Shown piece by piece: positions 8,113 to 16,671 of a DNA stretch of 64,000 bases. Source of the stretch: Thioclava sp. SK-1 (GTDB lineage Bacteria > Pseudomonadota > Alphaproteobacteria > Rhodobacterales > Rhodobacteraceae). The notes beneath the pieces were generated by a model, which saw only the letters and a list, made by a program, of their open reading frames with translations, had not been told where the DNA came from and did not search any database. Position 1 is the first letter of the stretch. Each line of letters starts with the position of its first letter. The translations under genes were made by a program, and so were the position numbers. The stretch lies in NCBI RefSeq assembly GCF_001705665.1, contig NZ_MDHA01000031.1:1-64000 (forward strand), read 5' to 3'.

Positions 8113-9336
8113 TCAGCCTGCGCCGCCTGCCATTTTTATCGCCTGTGGTAGACGGCGTAGGGCCAGCATCGCAATCACGCCGATTACCGGGCCAGGTACA
8201 AGGATTAAGAAGCCCCACTGCCAGCCAACGGCCTGCGCCATAAGCGGCACGGCCCAGATCGCGACCACGGTCAGGGCGAATCCGATCCCCATTTGTAAGG
8301 TGACAGCCGTGCCAACGAAATGGCTGTCGGCCAACTCGGTCACGGCGGCGGAAAACTGTGCGGAATCTCCGATCACGGTAATGCCCCAGATCACCGCAAC
8401 CACGCCAAGCGCCCATGCCGGCCCATCGAATAAGAACCCGATCGTCAGCGCGCATGTGCCTGACACCAGCATCATCCCCGCTGTTGTCCAGCAGCGCCCA
8501 ATTCGGTCTGACAGCACGCCGCCCAAAATACAGCCAATAACGCCAGAGCCTACAACGACGAAACTAAGCATCGAGGCAGATCCAAACGGCAAACCCATTT
8601 GTGCCTGCGCCGCTGTCGCAAAGGCCAAGATCCACGCCCACATTGCGTATAACTCCCACATATGTCCAAAATACCCCAGATTGGCGAGCCAAAGCGCCTT
8701 ATCCGTGAACACATGCAAAGATTGTCTTGGGTTGAATGTCGCGCGGCCGAAACCATAGGGACCTTCATGGACGCAGAAGCCAAAGATGCCCGCGGCAATC
8801 AGCGTCAACGCAGATGTGCCGATCACCACCGCCTGCCATGCAATCCCATCTGTCAGCGCCCGCAGCAAATGCGGCATTGATGACCCTAAAGTCAGTGCGG
8901 CAATCAAAAAGCCCAATGCCAGCCCGCGGCCGTGTGAAAACCACGTTGCCATCAGTTTCAGCGCTGGCGGATAGACCCCGGCCAGCGCGACGCCGGTTAC
9001 AAACCGCGCCGTGATGGCGCCTGCTGCGCTGGGTTCTAGCAGCAGCATGGCATTTGCCAGTGCCGCCACAAGCGCAGCGCCTGTCATCAGCCGCTGCATC
9101 GGCATGATATCGGGCAGGCTGACCAGGCTGGCAGCGATAGCTCCGGTCACAAACCCGGCCTGCACGGCATTGGTCAACCATGTGGCCTGCGCCGTTGTCA
9201 GCCGCCAATCGATGATCAGCTCTGGGACAATGGCGGTGGCGGAAAACCATGTGGTCATCACCCCCACGACCCCGATACACATCAGCGTCAGCATGCGCCA
9301 TCGCCCCGGCGCGTAGGAATGTGAATGTGATGACAT
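8113..9336 (-). CDS. Major facilitator superfamily transporter
   Basis: The 407-residue protein has twelve predicted membrane segments in two halves, with the MFS loop 2-3 region near residue 75 and LSDRIGRCW between helices 8 and 9. The ATG at 9336 (MSSHSHSYAP) is preferred because an AGGGGCGG site precedes it; the frame is open further upstream. It is convergent with the gallate-type cluster. A terminator hairpin (9424-9451) separates it from the PQQ dehydrogenase gene upstream, so it probably has its own promoter in 9337-9420. An organic-acid or aromatic-acid role fits the neighbours, but nothing in the sequence names the substrate. Confidence 0.85.
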   Translation of the reverse strand: MSSHSHSYAPGRWRMLTLMCIGVVGVMTTWFSATAIVPELIIDWRLTTAQATWLTNAVQAGFVTGAIAASLVSLPDIMPMQRLMTGAALVAALANAMLLLEPSAAGAITARFVTGVALAGVYPPALKLMATWFSHGRGLALGFLIAALTLGSSMPHLLRALTDGIAWQAVVIGTSALTLIAAGIFGFCVHEGPYGFGRATFNPRQSLHVFTDKALWLANLGYFGHMWELYAMWAWILAFATAAQAQMGLPFGSASMLSFVVVGSGVIGCILGGVLSDRIGRCWTTAGMMLVSGTCALTIGFLFDGPAWALGVVAVIWGITVIGDSAQFSAAVTELADSHFVGTAVTLQMGIGFALTVVAIWAVPLMAQAVGWQWGFLILVPGPVIGVIAMLALRRLPQAIKMAGGAG

Positions 9337-9423
9337 GATCCGCCCCTGTCCCAAGAAGCCGTGAATGATGCCGCTATCGGACCGCGATGTATAGTGGGGC
9401 ATGAGCCGCACCTCGATATAAAA

Positions 9424-9451
9424 AGACGCGCGCCGTAACAGGCGCGCGTCT
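9424..9451 (-). terminator. Rho-independent terminator after the PQQ dehydrogenase gene
   Basis: Read on the minus strand, 11-bp perfect arms (AGACGCGCGCC and its complement) with a 6-base loop are followed by a short T run. It begins 24 bases past the dehydrogenase stop and separates it from the MFS gene. Confidence 0.8.
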
Positions 9452-9474
9452 AATTGTTTCAACCTGTCGAAAGA

Positions 9475-11892
9475 TTACAGATTGTCAGGCAAAGCATAGG
9501 CGATCACATAATCCCCACGGTCAGGCGATTGACGTGCCCCACCGGCAGAGATCACGACATATTGCTTACCGGTCTCTGGCGAGACATAGGAAATCGGCGT
9601 GCCTTGAGAGCCAACCGGCATCCGGGCTTTCCAGACTTCTTTGCCGGTCGCGCTGTCAAACGCCCGCAGATAATAGTCCTGCGTCGCGGCAAAGAACACC
9701 AGCCCACCTTGGGTGGTCAACGAACCGCCGATGGTAGGCATGCCAACGGGCAAAGGCAGCCCCATTTTCATACCAAACAGAACGGTGTCTTGCACGGTGC
9801 CCAGCGGCACTTCCCAGTTCACCTTCTGCGTTTCCATGTTGATCGAGGTCAACGAACCGAAAGGAGGTTCCTGGCATGGGATGCCCAACGGCGACAAGAA
9901 TCTGTTCTTGATGACCGAATAGGGGGTGCCCTTCAACGGCACAGCACCCATCAGCGTGTTCACGGCTTCAGAGCCATTCGACTCTTTTGCATCACGCTCT
10001 TGCGGTTCCATATGCACCCACAGACCCAAACGCATGTCATTGACATACAGTGTTTTTGCCGTTGGATCATAGGACATCCCGCCCCAGTTCATACCGCCCA
10101 AAGAACCAGGGAAGGACAAGGAATAATCGGTGCCCGGCGCGGTATACAGGCCGTCATAGCGATAGCCTTTAAAGATCACACGGCACATCAGCTGGTCAAA
10201 CGGGGTGGCGCCCCACATGTCGGCCTCGGTCAAAGTCTGCGCACCGATCTGCGGCATGCCGGTCGAAAGCGGCTGCTCCAATGCGTAGGGCTCATCCGGG
10301 ATACCGCCGCCTTTGACCTTTTTCGTGGTCACTTCGGTCAACGGCTGGCCAGTGGCACGATCCAAAACATAGATCTGCCCGGCTTTGGTCCCAACTGTCA
10401 GCGCCGGCGTGCCATTAAAATCAATCAACGTCGGCTGCATCGGCACATCAAAATCCCACAGGTCATGATGCACGGTCTGATAGACCCATTTTTCATTGCC
10501 CGTGGTCGCGTCCAGCGCAAGGATGGAGGCGCCATATTTTTCATCATCGGCGGTGCGCTCGACGCCCCACAGATCGATCGCGGCATTGCCAACCGGCAAG
10601 AACACGGTATTGGATGCGGCGTCATAGGTCATAGGCGCCCAGACGTTCGGTGTTGAACGCACATAGGTTTTACCATCGGTGGGCGCATCACGATCATCGG
10701 GGTTGCCCGGATCGAACGCCCAACGCATTTCACCTGTCACGACATCAAAGCCACGCATAACGCCGCCGGGCATATCCAGCGCCACGTTATCGGCCACACG
10801 GCCACCCACAACGATTGTCGTTCCTGCCAGAAGCGGCGCCGAGGTCAAGGAATACAGCGGTTTTTCTGCATCGCCCAAACCATCTTTCAGATCCACAAGA
10901 CCGCCATTTCCGAAATCCTGGCACAGCTCACCCGTCTGCGCGTCCAGCTCGACCAGAACGGCATCAATGGTGTTCATGATGATACGGCGCTGGCACGCGG
11001 CACCCGGATCCACCGCAACTTGTGTCACAGGCGTTGAGTTTGGCGCTGTGGGCTGTGGCACCGGAGCGGCCGCATCGAAATAGGCCAAGCCGCGGCAACG
11101 CACCCAGGTGCGGTTCTCGGTTGGGAATTCATGGCGCCAGTTCTCTTCACCGCTATCGGCATTCACCGAAATGACAGTGTTCGACGCGGTGCACAAATAG
11201 ACAGAATCACCGATTTGCAGCGGCGTATTCTGATCTTCCAAACCGCCACCACCGGGGCTGTCGGGGATTTCTCCGGTGCGGAAGGTCCATGCAACGTCCA
11301 ATTCTTGCACGTTGTCACGGTTGATTTGATCAAGCGCGGCAAAACGATCTTCGTTGCCATCCGACCCATAGTTGGACCAGTTCACCTGCTGGGTTTCCGG
11401 CGTCACCGGCGTCTGGCCTGTAGCCGCAACCGAATTGTGAATGCCGTGCGGCTGGAACATGCCCCAAACCATGCCCACAATCGCGATCAATGCGACAGCG
11501 GCGACACCAAGGTTTGCACGTACCATGCATGGGCGTCCCGCGCGACGCAGCACCAAAGGCTGCATGAGCATCAGCACGAAGAAGGCGCATAGGAACGTAA
11601 AGATCCGCGCATGCAGCGGCCAAAAGTCCAGGCCCGCTTCCCAGAACGCCCAAACCACGGTCGCAGCAAATGCCACCGTGTAAATCGCAGCGGCTTTGGT
11701 GCCACCGCGCACAAGCTCAATGCCCGTGGCCAGCACAGCCAGCCCCATCAGCAGATAATACCAGCTGCCGCCACGCGCGATCAGCATCACGCCGCCCACC
11801 GCAAGGCCAAGCCCCGCAAGCGCGAACAGCACGCCCAACACGACCAACAGCGCCTTGGCCGCCGGTGCGATGGAAGGTTTCGTTTCTGTCAT
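9475..11892 (-). CDS. Membrane-bound PQQ-dependent dehydrogenase, glucose/quinate/shikimate family
   Basis: The 805-residue protein has five N-terminal membrane helices (about residues 10-140) followed by a periplasmic eight-bladed propeller domain. This is the layout of the family that includes glucose dehydrogenase (Gcd) and quinate/shikimate dehydrogenase (QuiA). Visible family features are the NWSNYGSDGNEDRFAALDQI opening of the propeller and repeated blade motifs such as LALDATTGNEKWVYQ. Such enzymes oxidise a polyol in the periplasm and pass electrons to ubiquinone. A nearby gallate-type pathway makes quinate or shikimate the attractive substrate (inference); glucose cannot be excluded. 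The start is the ATG at 11892 with an AGGAAGAG site. No PQQ synthesis genes are in the window. Confidence 0.88.
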   Translation of the reverse strand: MTETKPSIAPAAKALLVVLGVLFALAGLGLAVGGVMLIARGGSWYYLLMGLAVLATGIELVRGGTKAAAIYTVAFAATVVWAFWEAGLDFWPLHARIFTFLCAFFVLMLMQPLVLRRAGRPCMVRANLGVAAVALIAIVGMVWGMFQPHGIHNSVAATGQTPVTPETQQVNWSNYGSDGNEDRFAALDQINRDNVQELDVAWTFRTGEIPDSPGGGGLEDQNTPLQIGDSVYLCTASNTVISVNADSGEENWRHEFPTENRTWVRCRGLAYFDAAAPVPQPTAPNSTPVTQVAVDPGAACQRRIIMNTIDAVLVELDAQTGELCQDFGNGGLVDLKDGLGDAEKPLYSLTSAPLLAGTTIVVGGRVADNVALDMPGGVMRGFDVVTGEMRWAFDPGNPDDRDAPTDGKTYVRSTPNVWAPMTYDAASNTVFLPVGNAAIDLWGVERTADDEKYGASILALDATTGNEKWVYQTVHHDLWDFDVPMQPTLIDFNGTPALTVGTKAGQIYVLDRATGQPLTEVTTKKVKGGGIPDEPYALEQPLSTGMPQIGAQTLTEADMWGATPFDQLMCRVIFKGYRYDGLYTAPGTDYSLSFPGSLGGMNWGGMSYDPTAKTLYVNDMRLGLWVHMEPQERDAKESNGSEAVNTLMGAVPLKGTPYSVIKNRFLSPLGIPCQEPPFGSLTSINMETQKVNWEVPLGTVQDTVLFGMKMGLPLPVGMPTIGGSLTTQGGLVFFAATQDYYLRAFDSATGKEVWKARMPVGSQGTPISYVSPETGKQYVVISAGGARQSPDRGDYVIAYALPDNL

Positions 11893-12085
11893 GTCACTCT
11901 TCCTTGAGAGAAAAACCGGACCCCAAATGCCAGTTTGGCGATCGTCGGCACGGCCAGATACCGCTATAAAATATAACTGATCCGACCAAAGCTGCGACGA
12001 TTTGCTGACTTGCCCTGGGGCCAAATTTCAAAAATCTTCAACTGTTTGTTCTGTTGCCCAATCAGACCGATCTAATCCAGTCGCC

Positions 12086-12110
12086 TTTTTCGATGAAAAT
12101 CGTCGAAAAA
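12086..12110. promoter_or_regulatory. AT-rich inverted repeat after the LysR gene
   Basis: Arms TTTTTCGA (12086-12093) and TCGAAAAA (12103-12110) surround a 9-base centre. The element lies just past the LysR stop and upstream of the PQQ dehydrogenase promoter region (11893-12115, otherwise featureless). It may be a weak terminator for the LysR gene or an operator for the dehydrogenase. Confidence 0.35.
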
Positions 12111-12115
12111 TTCGA

Positions 12116-13009
12116 TTAATTTGGCGCATCCGTTGATGACTGGCGCTGCGCCAGCAGGCATTCCGCGAAATACCGCACAGGGCTACTGGCGTGATCGATG
12201 TCGCCAAACATAATATCCAAGGATACGCAGCGCAGCCTATCGGTTTCAGTATTCAGTTGTTTCAACGTGCCTTTTTCAAGATCATCGGCAATCAACACTC
12301 GCGGCAACCAGCCATAGCACGGCCCCTCGCGCACGGCTGCAATCGCACTTTCAACCGTTGACACAAACCAAACACGACCGCGCGATAGCGGCACCTCACC
12401 GATTGCCGGACCTTGCTCGCGCACAATCACCCGCAAATGGCGCACAAGCTCTGATTGCCGCAATGGATCGGCGCGCTCAACCAAAGGATGATCGGCGCGG
12501 GCCACAGGCACCATATCCACATCGCAGATTCGCCGCCCCTCCATCCTACGCGGATCAGGCAGGCAAATCGCCAGATCATAGCTGCCCGGTTCTGGCGGCC
12601 CCGATCGCTCTGTTTCATGAATATCGACCTGCGCATTAGGATAGGTGGCAATCAACCGATCCAGAGCAGACAATAGCCAACTGCGCGGAAACATACTGTC
12701 GACATAGATCCGCAACTGCGGCGCCGCCACACGTGACAGCTCGGCAGCACGGGTTTCCACGCTGATCAAATCACCGATCAACGGGACAACCTCGCTTAGC
12801 AATCCGCGCCCGGTATCGGTCAACACGGCACGTCGCCCCTGCATTTCCATGATCGTCACGCCCAAACTGTCTTGCAAACGCGAAATCGCATAGCTGACCG
12901 AAGACTGACTGCGCGACAGCATATGTGCAGCATCTGCGAAACTGCCGCTATCGACAACGCATTTTAAAACAGCCCATTGCTCTAACGTTGTTCTTGGAAT
13001 GCGGTCCAT
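12116..13009 (-). CDS. LysR family transcriptional regulator
   Basis: The 297-residue protein has the usual N-terminal LysR HTH (about residues 5-65, motif LSRSQSSVSYAISRLQ) and an effector domain of normal length. The ATG at 13009 (MDRIPRTTLE) is preferred over one 17 codons upstream because it fits the family start. It is codirectional with the PQQ dehydrogenase gene 223 bp downstream, which makes that gene the likeliest target (inference). The protein resembles the CysB/AaeR-like branch in length, but no closer assignment is possible. Confidence 0.85.
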   Translation of the reverse strand: MDRIPRTTLEQWAVLKCVVDSGSFADAAHMLSRSQSSVSYAISRLQDSLGVTIMEMQGRRAVLTDTGRGLLSEVVPLIGDLISVETRAAELSRVAAPQLRIYVDSMFPRSWLLSALDRLIATYPNAQVDIHETERSGPPEPGSYDLAICLPDPRRMEGRRICDVDMVPVARADHPLVERADPLRQSELVRHLRVIVREQGPAIGEVPLSRGRVWFVSTVESAIAAVREGPCYGWLPRVLIADDLEKGTLKQLNTETDRLRCVSLDIMFGDIDHASSPVRYFAECLLAQRQSSTDAPN

Positions 13010-13383
13010 CTTGCGACACCCTAACGTGGCTCTGCCTAAGGGTATATATAACCCATCCACCTACCCGGTCCACCGCTGGCCCACGCGGGCAGGCTATTCC
13101 ACACAATCGTGCAGTTGCAGCAATCACCCCTTGACTTTTGATCCGATACAGCGCATCTGGCCCCTGTAGTCGTCGGCACCTTGCCAGTGTCAGAGCATGC
13201 CTCTGATATCTGAGAGACAAGCCCACATGACAGTGATCCTGTCTCGCGAAGGGGTTTTGCGATTACGATCTGGCGGGCATTCGGCCCGGTAGATCAGTCG
13301 CAACCCGACGTTTTCTCCGCCCCCGTTCGGGCGCGGACCATATGGGTCAGCCATAGATGCTTGGCCCGAAAGGATCATTCCGA
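13010..13383. other. Divergent intergenic region, LysR / DEAD-box helicase
   Basis: The 374-bp gap carries promoters for two divergent genes. The part near the LysR gene contains GGTATATATAACCC. The part near the helicase has an AAGGATCATTCCG ribosome site and a GC hairpin-prone stretch around 13320-13340. A long leader is common for helicases induced by cold, but no specific element could be recognised. Confidence 0.4.
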
Positions 13384-14709
13384 ATGACTTTTGAATCACT
13401 GGGGCTTCGCCCCCAATTGCTCACGCGTTTGGCTGAGCAAGAAATCACCGCACCCAGCCCCATTCAGGCAAAAGCCATCCCAGAGGCCCTGCAAGGCCGT
13501 GATGTGATGGGTCTGGCACAGACCGGTACCGGCAAAACGCTGGCCTTTGGCCTGCCGATTGCAAATGCGCTTTTGGCCGCCCAAGAACGATGCGAGCCAA
13601 AACAGGCGCAGGCGCTGATCCTGGCACCAACACGCGAACTCGCCCGTCAAATCTACGACAACCTGACAGCCTTGCTGAAAGGCGCGCATCTGCGCACAGG
13701 TTTGGTCGTTGGCGGCGCGTCCATCAATGGTCAAACACAGCGTCTGGCACGCGGCACGCATATTCTGGTAGCGACACCGGGCCGTTTGATTGATCTGGTG
13801 CAAAACAAAGCGCTGAAACTGGACGCCACACGCTATTTCGTCTTGGACGAGGCCGATCAGATGCTGGATCTGGGCTTTATCCATGCGCTGCGCCGTATCG
13901 CGAAACTGCTGCCAGAAAAGCGCCAGACGCTGCTGTTCTCGGCTACGATGCCGAAACTTATGTCCGAAATTGCGGGATCCTTCCTGCAAGACCCGGTCCG
14001 GATCGAAGTCTCTCCTCCCGGCAAAACCGCTGACCGTGTTGAACAATCTGTGATTTTCGCAGAACCTGCCGCGCGCCCGCATGCTTTGACAGAAATGCTG
14101 GACAAGCACCGTGATGAATTGGCACTGGTCTTTACCCGCACCAAACATGGCGCAGACAAATTGACCAAAAAGTTGGAACAGGTCGGCTTTTCGGTTGGCG
14201 CGATTCACGGCAATAAAAGCCAGGGCCAGCGCAACCGCGCCCTAGACAGTTTCCGCAGCGGCGAACTGCGCATTCTGGTTGCCACGGATGTGGCAGCACG
14301 CGGCATCGACATTCCCGATGTGCGTCACGTCTATAACTATGATCTGCCTAATGTGGCCGATAACTATGTGCACCGGATTGGCCGGACGGCACGCGCCGGG
14401 AAATCGGGTCGTGCCGTCAGCTTCTGCGGTCGCGATGAAATGGGCGATTTGCGCGGCATCGAAAAGTTGATCGGCCAAAAAATTCGCGTTGAAGGCGGTC
14501 AACCTCCGGCGGATGGCTATGTGCCCGTGAAACCGAAATCGGGTGGTCAGCGTCGTGGCGGTGCAGCTAACTCCGGCGCCCGCTTTGGCGGCGGTGGCAA
14601 ACCCGGTGGCGGCAAGCCGGGCGGCCAGAAGTTTGGTGGCGGCGGCAAGCCCGGTGGCAATGGTGGTAATGGCGGCAACCGCCGCAAAGCCCCGCGCCGC
14701 GCGGCCTAA
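13384..14709 (+). CDS. DEAD-box ATP-dependent RNA helicase, RhlE type
   Basis: The 441-residue protein contains the full set of DEAD-box motifs in order: Q motif (PSPIQAKAIP), motif I AQTGTGKT, PTRELA, TPGR, DEAD in VLDEADQMLD, SAT in LFSATMP, ARGIDIP and HRIGRTAR. The last 70 residues are a low-complexity Gly/Lys-rich tail, typical of RhlE-like enzymes that remodel rRNA and mRNA structure. The ATG at 13384 begins MTFESLGL, the normal start. It is monocistronic and ends at a strong bidirectional terminator. Such a housekeeping-type gene is unusual cargo on a catabolic replicon, and it may be a second copy of a chromosomal gene. Confidence 0.93.
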   Translation: MTFESLGLRPQLLTRLAEQEITAPSPIQAKAIPEALQGRDVMGLAQTGTGKTLAFGLPIANALLAAQERCEPKQAQALILAPTRELARQIYDNLTALLKGAHLRTGLVVGGASINGQTQRLARGTHILVATPGRLIDLVQNKALKLDATRYFVLDEADQMLDLGFIHALRRIAKLLPEKRQTLLFSATMPKLMSEIAGSFLQDPVRIEVSPPGKTADRVEQSVIFAEPAARPHALTEMLDKHRDELALVFTRTKHGADKLTKKLEQVGFSVGAIHGNKSQGQRNRALDSFRSGELRILVATDVAARGIDIPDVRHVYNYDLPNVADNYVHRIGRTARAGKSGRAVSFCGRDEMGDLRGIEKLIGQKIRVEGGQPPADGYVPVKPKSGGQRRGGAANSGARFGGGGKPGGGKPGGQKFGGGGKPGGNGGNGGNRRKAPRRAA

Positions 14710-14769
14710 ACGCGCGCAGGCTTCGGCAAGGGGCGTTCCTCTTACCGGGGTTTGTCCCACAGTAACATC

Positions 14770-14801
14770 AAAGGCCCGCCTGTCACGACAGGCGGGCCTT
14801 T
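14770..14801. terminator. Bidirectional terminator between helicase and ggt genes
   Basis: Perfect 14-bp arms (AAAGGCCCGCCTGT and complement) with a CACG loop lie between the two convergent genes. The A/T edges on both sides make it suitable for termination in both directions. Confidence 0.85.
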
Positions 14802-14826
14802 GACAATTAAAACATACGATTTTTGA

Positions 14827-16533
14827 TTAGGTGTCCGATGCATCCGCGGTATTTGTATCCGGCGCGCGGTCGGGCCAAAAACGCACGCCGGCTTCGGCCA
14901 AGCCGCCGCCCATGCCAAACACCGTGCCATCAGCGCGCCAACACGCCGCGCCCGTCATTGTGCCATCTGAGTGAAATTCAATCGCATTAAGCCCGCCACC
15001 GATATGAGGCACTGCTTTGACCTCATGACCCATATCGACCAACGCATCTGTCAAGGGGCCATAGCCGGGCTCCAGCTCCAGCTCTTGTCCTTGGGTCCAT
15101 AGCCTTGGGGCCTCAATCGCGCGCTGCAGCGGCATTTTATGATCAATGTAATTGACCAATGTCTGAAAAACGGACGGGAAAATCCGCAAACCCCCCGGTT
15201 GCCCCAAGGCCAGAACCGGATGGCCATCGCGCGCCACTATCATCGGCGCCATGGATGTTGGAACACGCTTCCCAGCCGCAACAGACAGTGCCCGACCGGG
15301 ATGCGGATCGAAATTGCTCATGTAATTGTTTGGGATGATCCCGGTGCCCGGCACCATGAACCGCGCCCCAAACAGCGCGTTGATGGTAAATGTGGCCGTG
15401 ACGATCAGCCCATCAGCATCTGCGATGGTGATATGCGTGGTATCCGCACTCTCTTTCGCCGCACTAAAGGGATGCGCGGCCAGCCCGTCTTGCACCATAT
15501 GCGCCACACATTGCGCCGCATAGTCTTTGCTGGTCAGCCGCCCGACAGGGATATCAACGAAATTGGGATCACCGCTGTGGCGATTGCGGTCGACAAAGGC
15601 CTGACGGATCACGCGCGCCAGCAGATCCGCGCGCTTCGCGCTGTCAAATCCCATCGTAGACAGGTCGAACGGCTCCACCATATTCAGCATCTGGGTCACA
15701 TGCACACCAGAAGAGGCGGGCGGCGGCGGGCCGTAAATATCAAAGCCACGATATGTTCCGTGGATTGGCTGTAATATCTGCGGCGTATATTGGGCCAAAT
15801 CGTCTTTGCTTAGCCGGGCGGCGGACACTGGCCCCTGCGCCAAGGCGGTGATTACCTCATCGCCCAAGGTGCCATGGGTCAGGGCTTCGGGGCCTTCGGC
15901 GGCGATACGTTCCAACGTGGTGGCATAATCGGCCTGCACCAACCGCGCCCCGACCTGGATTGGTGCGTCATCGGGCAAAAAGAGCTTACTGATTTCGGGG
16001 TCGCGCCGCAGATCGTTCTGGGCCTCTTGCACCGCGCCCGCCAAATAGGGCGTGACAGCAAAGCCACGTCGCGCATAGCGGATGGCAGGCTGAACAAGAT
16101 CGGCGAAGGGCAAGACACCATGGCGCACATGCATCAGGGACCAGGCCTGCAAACTGCCCGGGACGGCCACCGCAGAACGGCCCAAATCATTCTGCCGATC
16201 CCGGGCTTGCATATATTGCGCCGGCGCGTCCGAGATCGGCTGATACATTTGATCGTGGCTGCCGCCCCCGGCACTGGACAGCCCATCGATTACCTCATGA
16301 CGGCCATCGGGCAGCCGCAGATGCGCCAGACCACCACCGAAAATCCCCACCATCATCGGTTCAACAACCGTCAAGGCCAATAAGGTCGCGACGGCCGCAT
16401 CCACTGCATTGCCCCCCGCCGCCAGCATTTCGGCCCCCGCAGCCGCACCCAGCGGATGATTGGCCGTCACCATGCCGCAGGACGATTGGGCCGGTGTCTT
16501 CGTGGTGGTCAAATGAATGGCGGGCATTGGCAT
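14827..16533 (-). CDS. Gamma-glutamyltransferase family protein
   Basis: The 568-residue protein is of the N-terminal-nucleophile gamma-glutamyltranspeptidase family. It has the opening MVTANHPLGAAAG, the FGGG.. loop, the autoprocessing threonine in DTTHITIAD (about residue 366), and the later PTSMAP and QPGGLRIFP motifs. The precursor would self-cleave into two subunits at that threonine. No signal peptide is visible, unlike periplasmic Ggt of enteric bacteria, so it probably acts in the cytoplasm. Substrate could be glutathione, a gamma-glutamyl amide or a related acyl compound. The AtoE-type carrier gene lies just upstream on the same strand. Confidence 0.88.
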   Translation of the reverse strand: MPMPAIHLTTTKTPAQSSCGMVTANHPLGAAAGAEMLAAGGNAVDAAVATLLALTVVEPMMVGIFGGGLAHLRLPDGRHEVIDGLSSAGGGSHDQMYQPISDAPAQYMQARDRQNDLGRSAVAVPGSLQAWSLMHVRHGVLPFADLVQPAIRYARRGFAVTPYLAGAVQEAQNDLRRDPEISKLFLPDDAPIQVGARLVQADYATTLERIAAEGPEALTHGTLGDEVITALAQGPVSAARLSKDDLAQYTPQILQPIHGTYRGFDIYGPPPPASSGVHVTQMLNMVEPFDLSTMGFDSAKRADLLARVIRQAFVDRNRHSGDPNFVDIPVGRLTSKDYAAQCVAHMVQDGLAAHPFSAAKESADTTHITIADADGLIVTATFTINALFGARFMVPGTGIIPNNYMSNFDPHPGRALSVAAGKRVPTSMAPMIVARDGHPVLALGQPGGLRIFPSVFQTLVNYIDHKMPLQRAIEAPRLWTQGQELELEPGYGPLTDALVDMGHEVKAVPHIGGGLNAIEFHSDGTMTGAACWRADGTVFGMGGGLAEAGVRFWPDRAPDTNTADASDT

Positions 16534-16671
16534 GGATTCCTTGTGACAGGCACCGGACGCAGCAAACCCGCATCCGATGCCCGACTAGGTGTTTCAAACA
16601 CTTCGCTATGCGGCAAATAGAAAAAGATGCATCTGCCGATGAATTTCTTCTATCTGCCCGCCTCGGCGCGC

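Noticed and set aside
9454-10656. 400-codon plus-strand frame opposite the PQQ dehydrogenase
   Set aside because: It is a shadow of the real gene in the GC-rich antisense frame, with no family motifs and a composition dominated by Arg, His and Gln.
13396-14208. 270-codon minus-strand frame opposite the helicase
   Set aside because: The plus strand encodes all DEAD-box motifs. The antisense frame has no recognisable domain.
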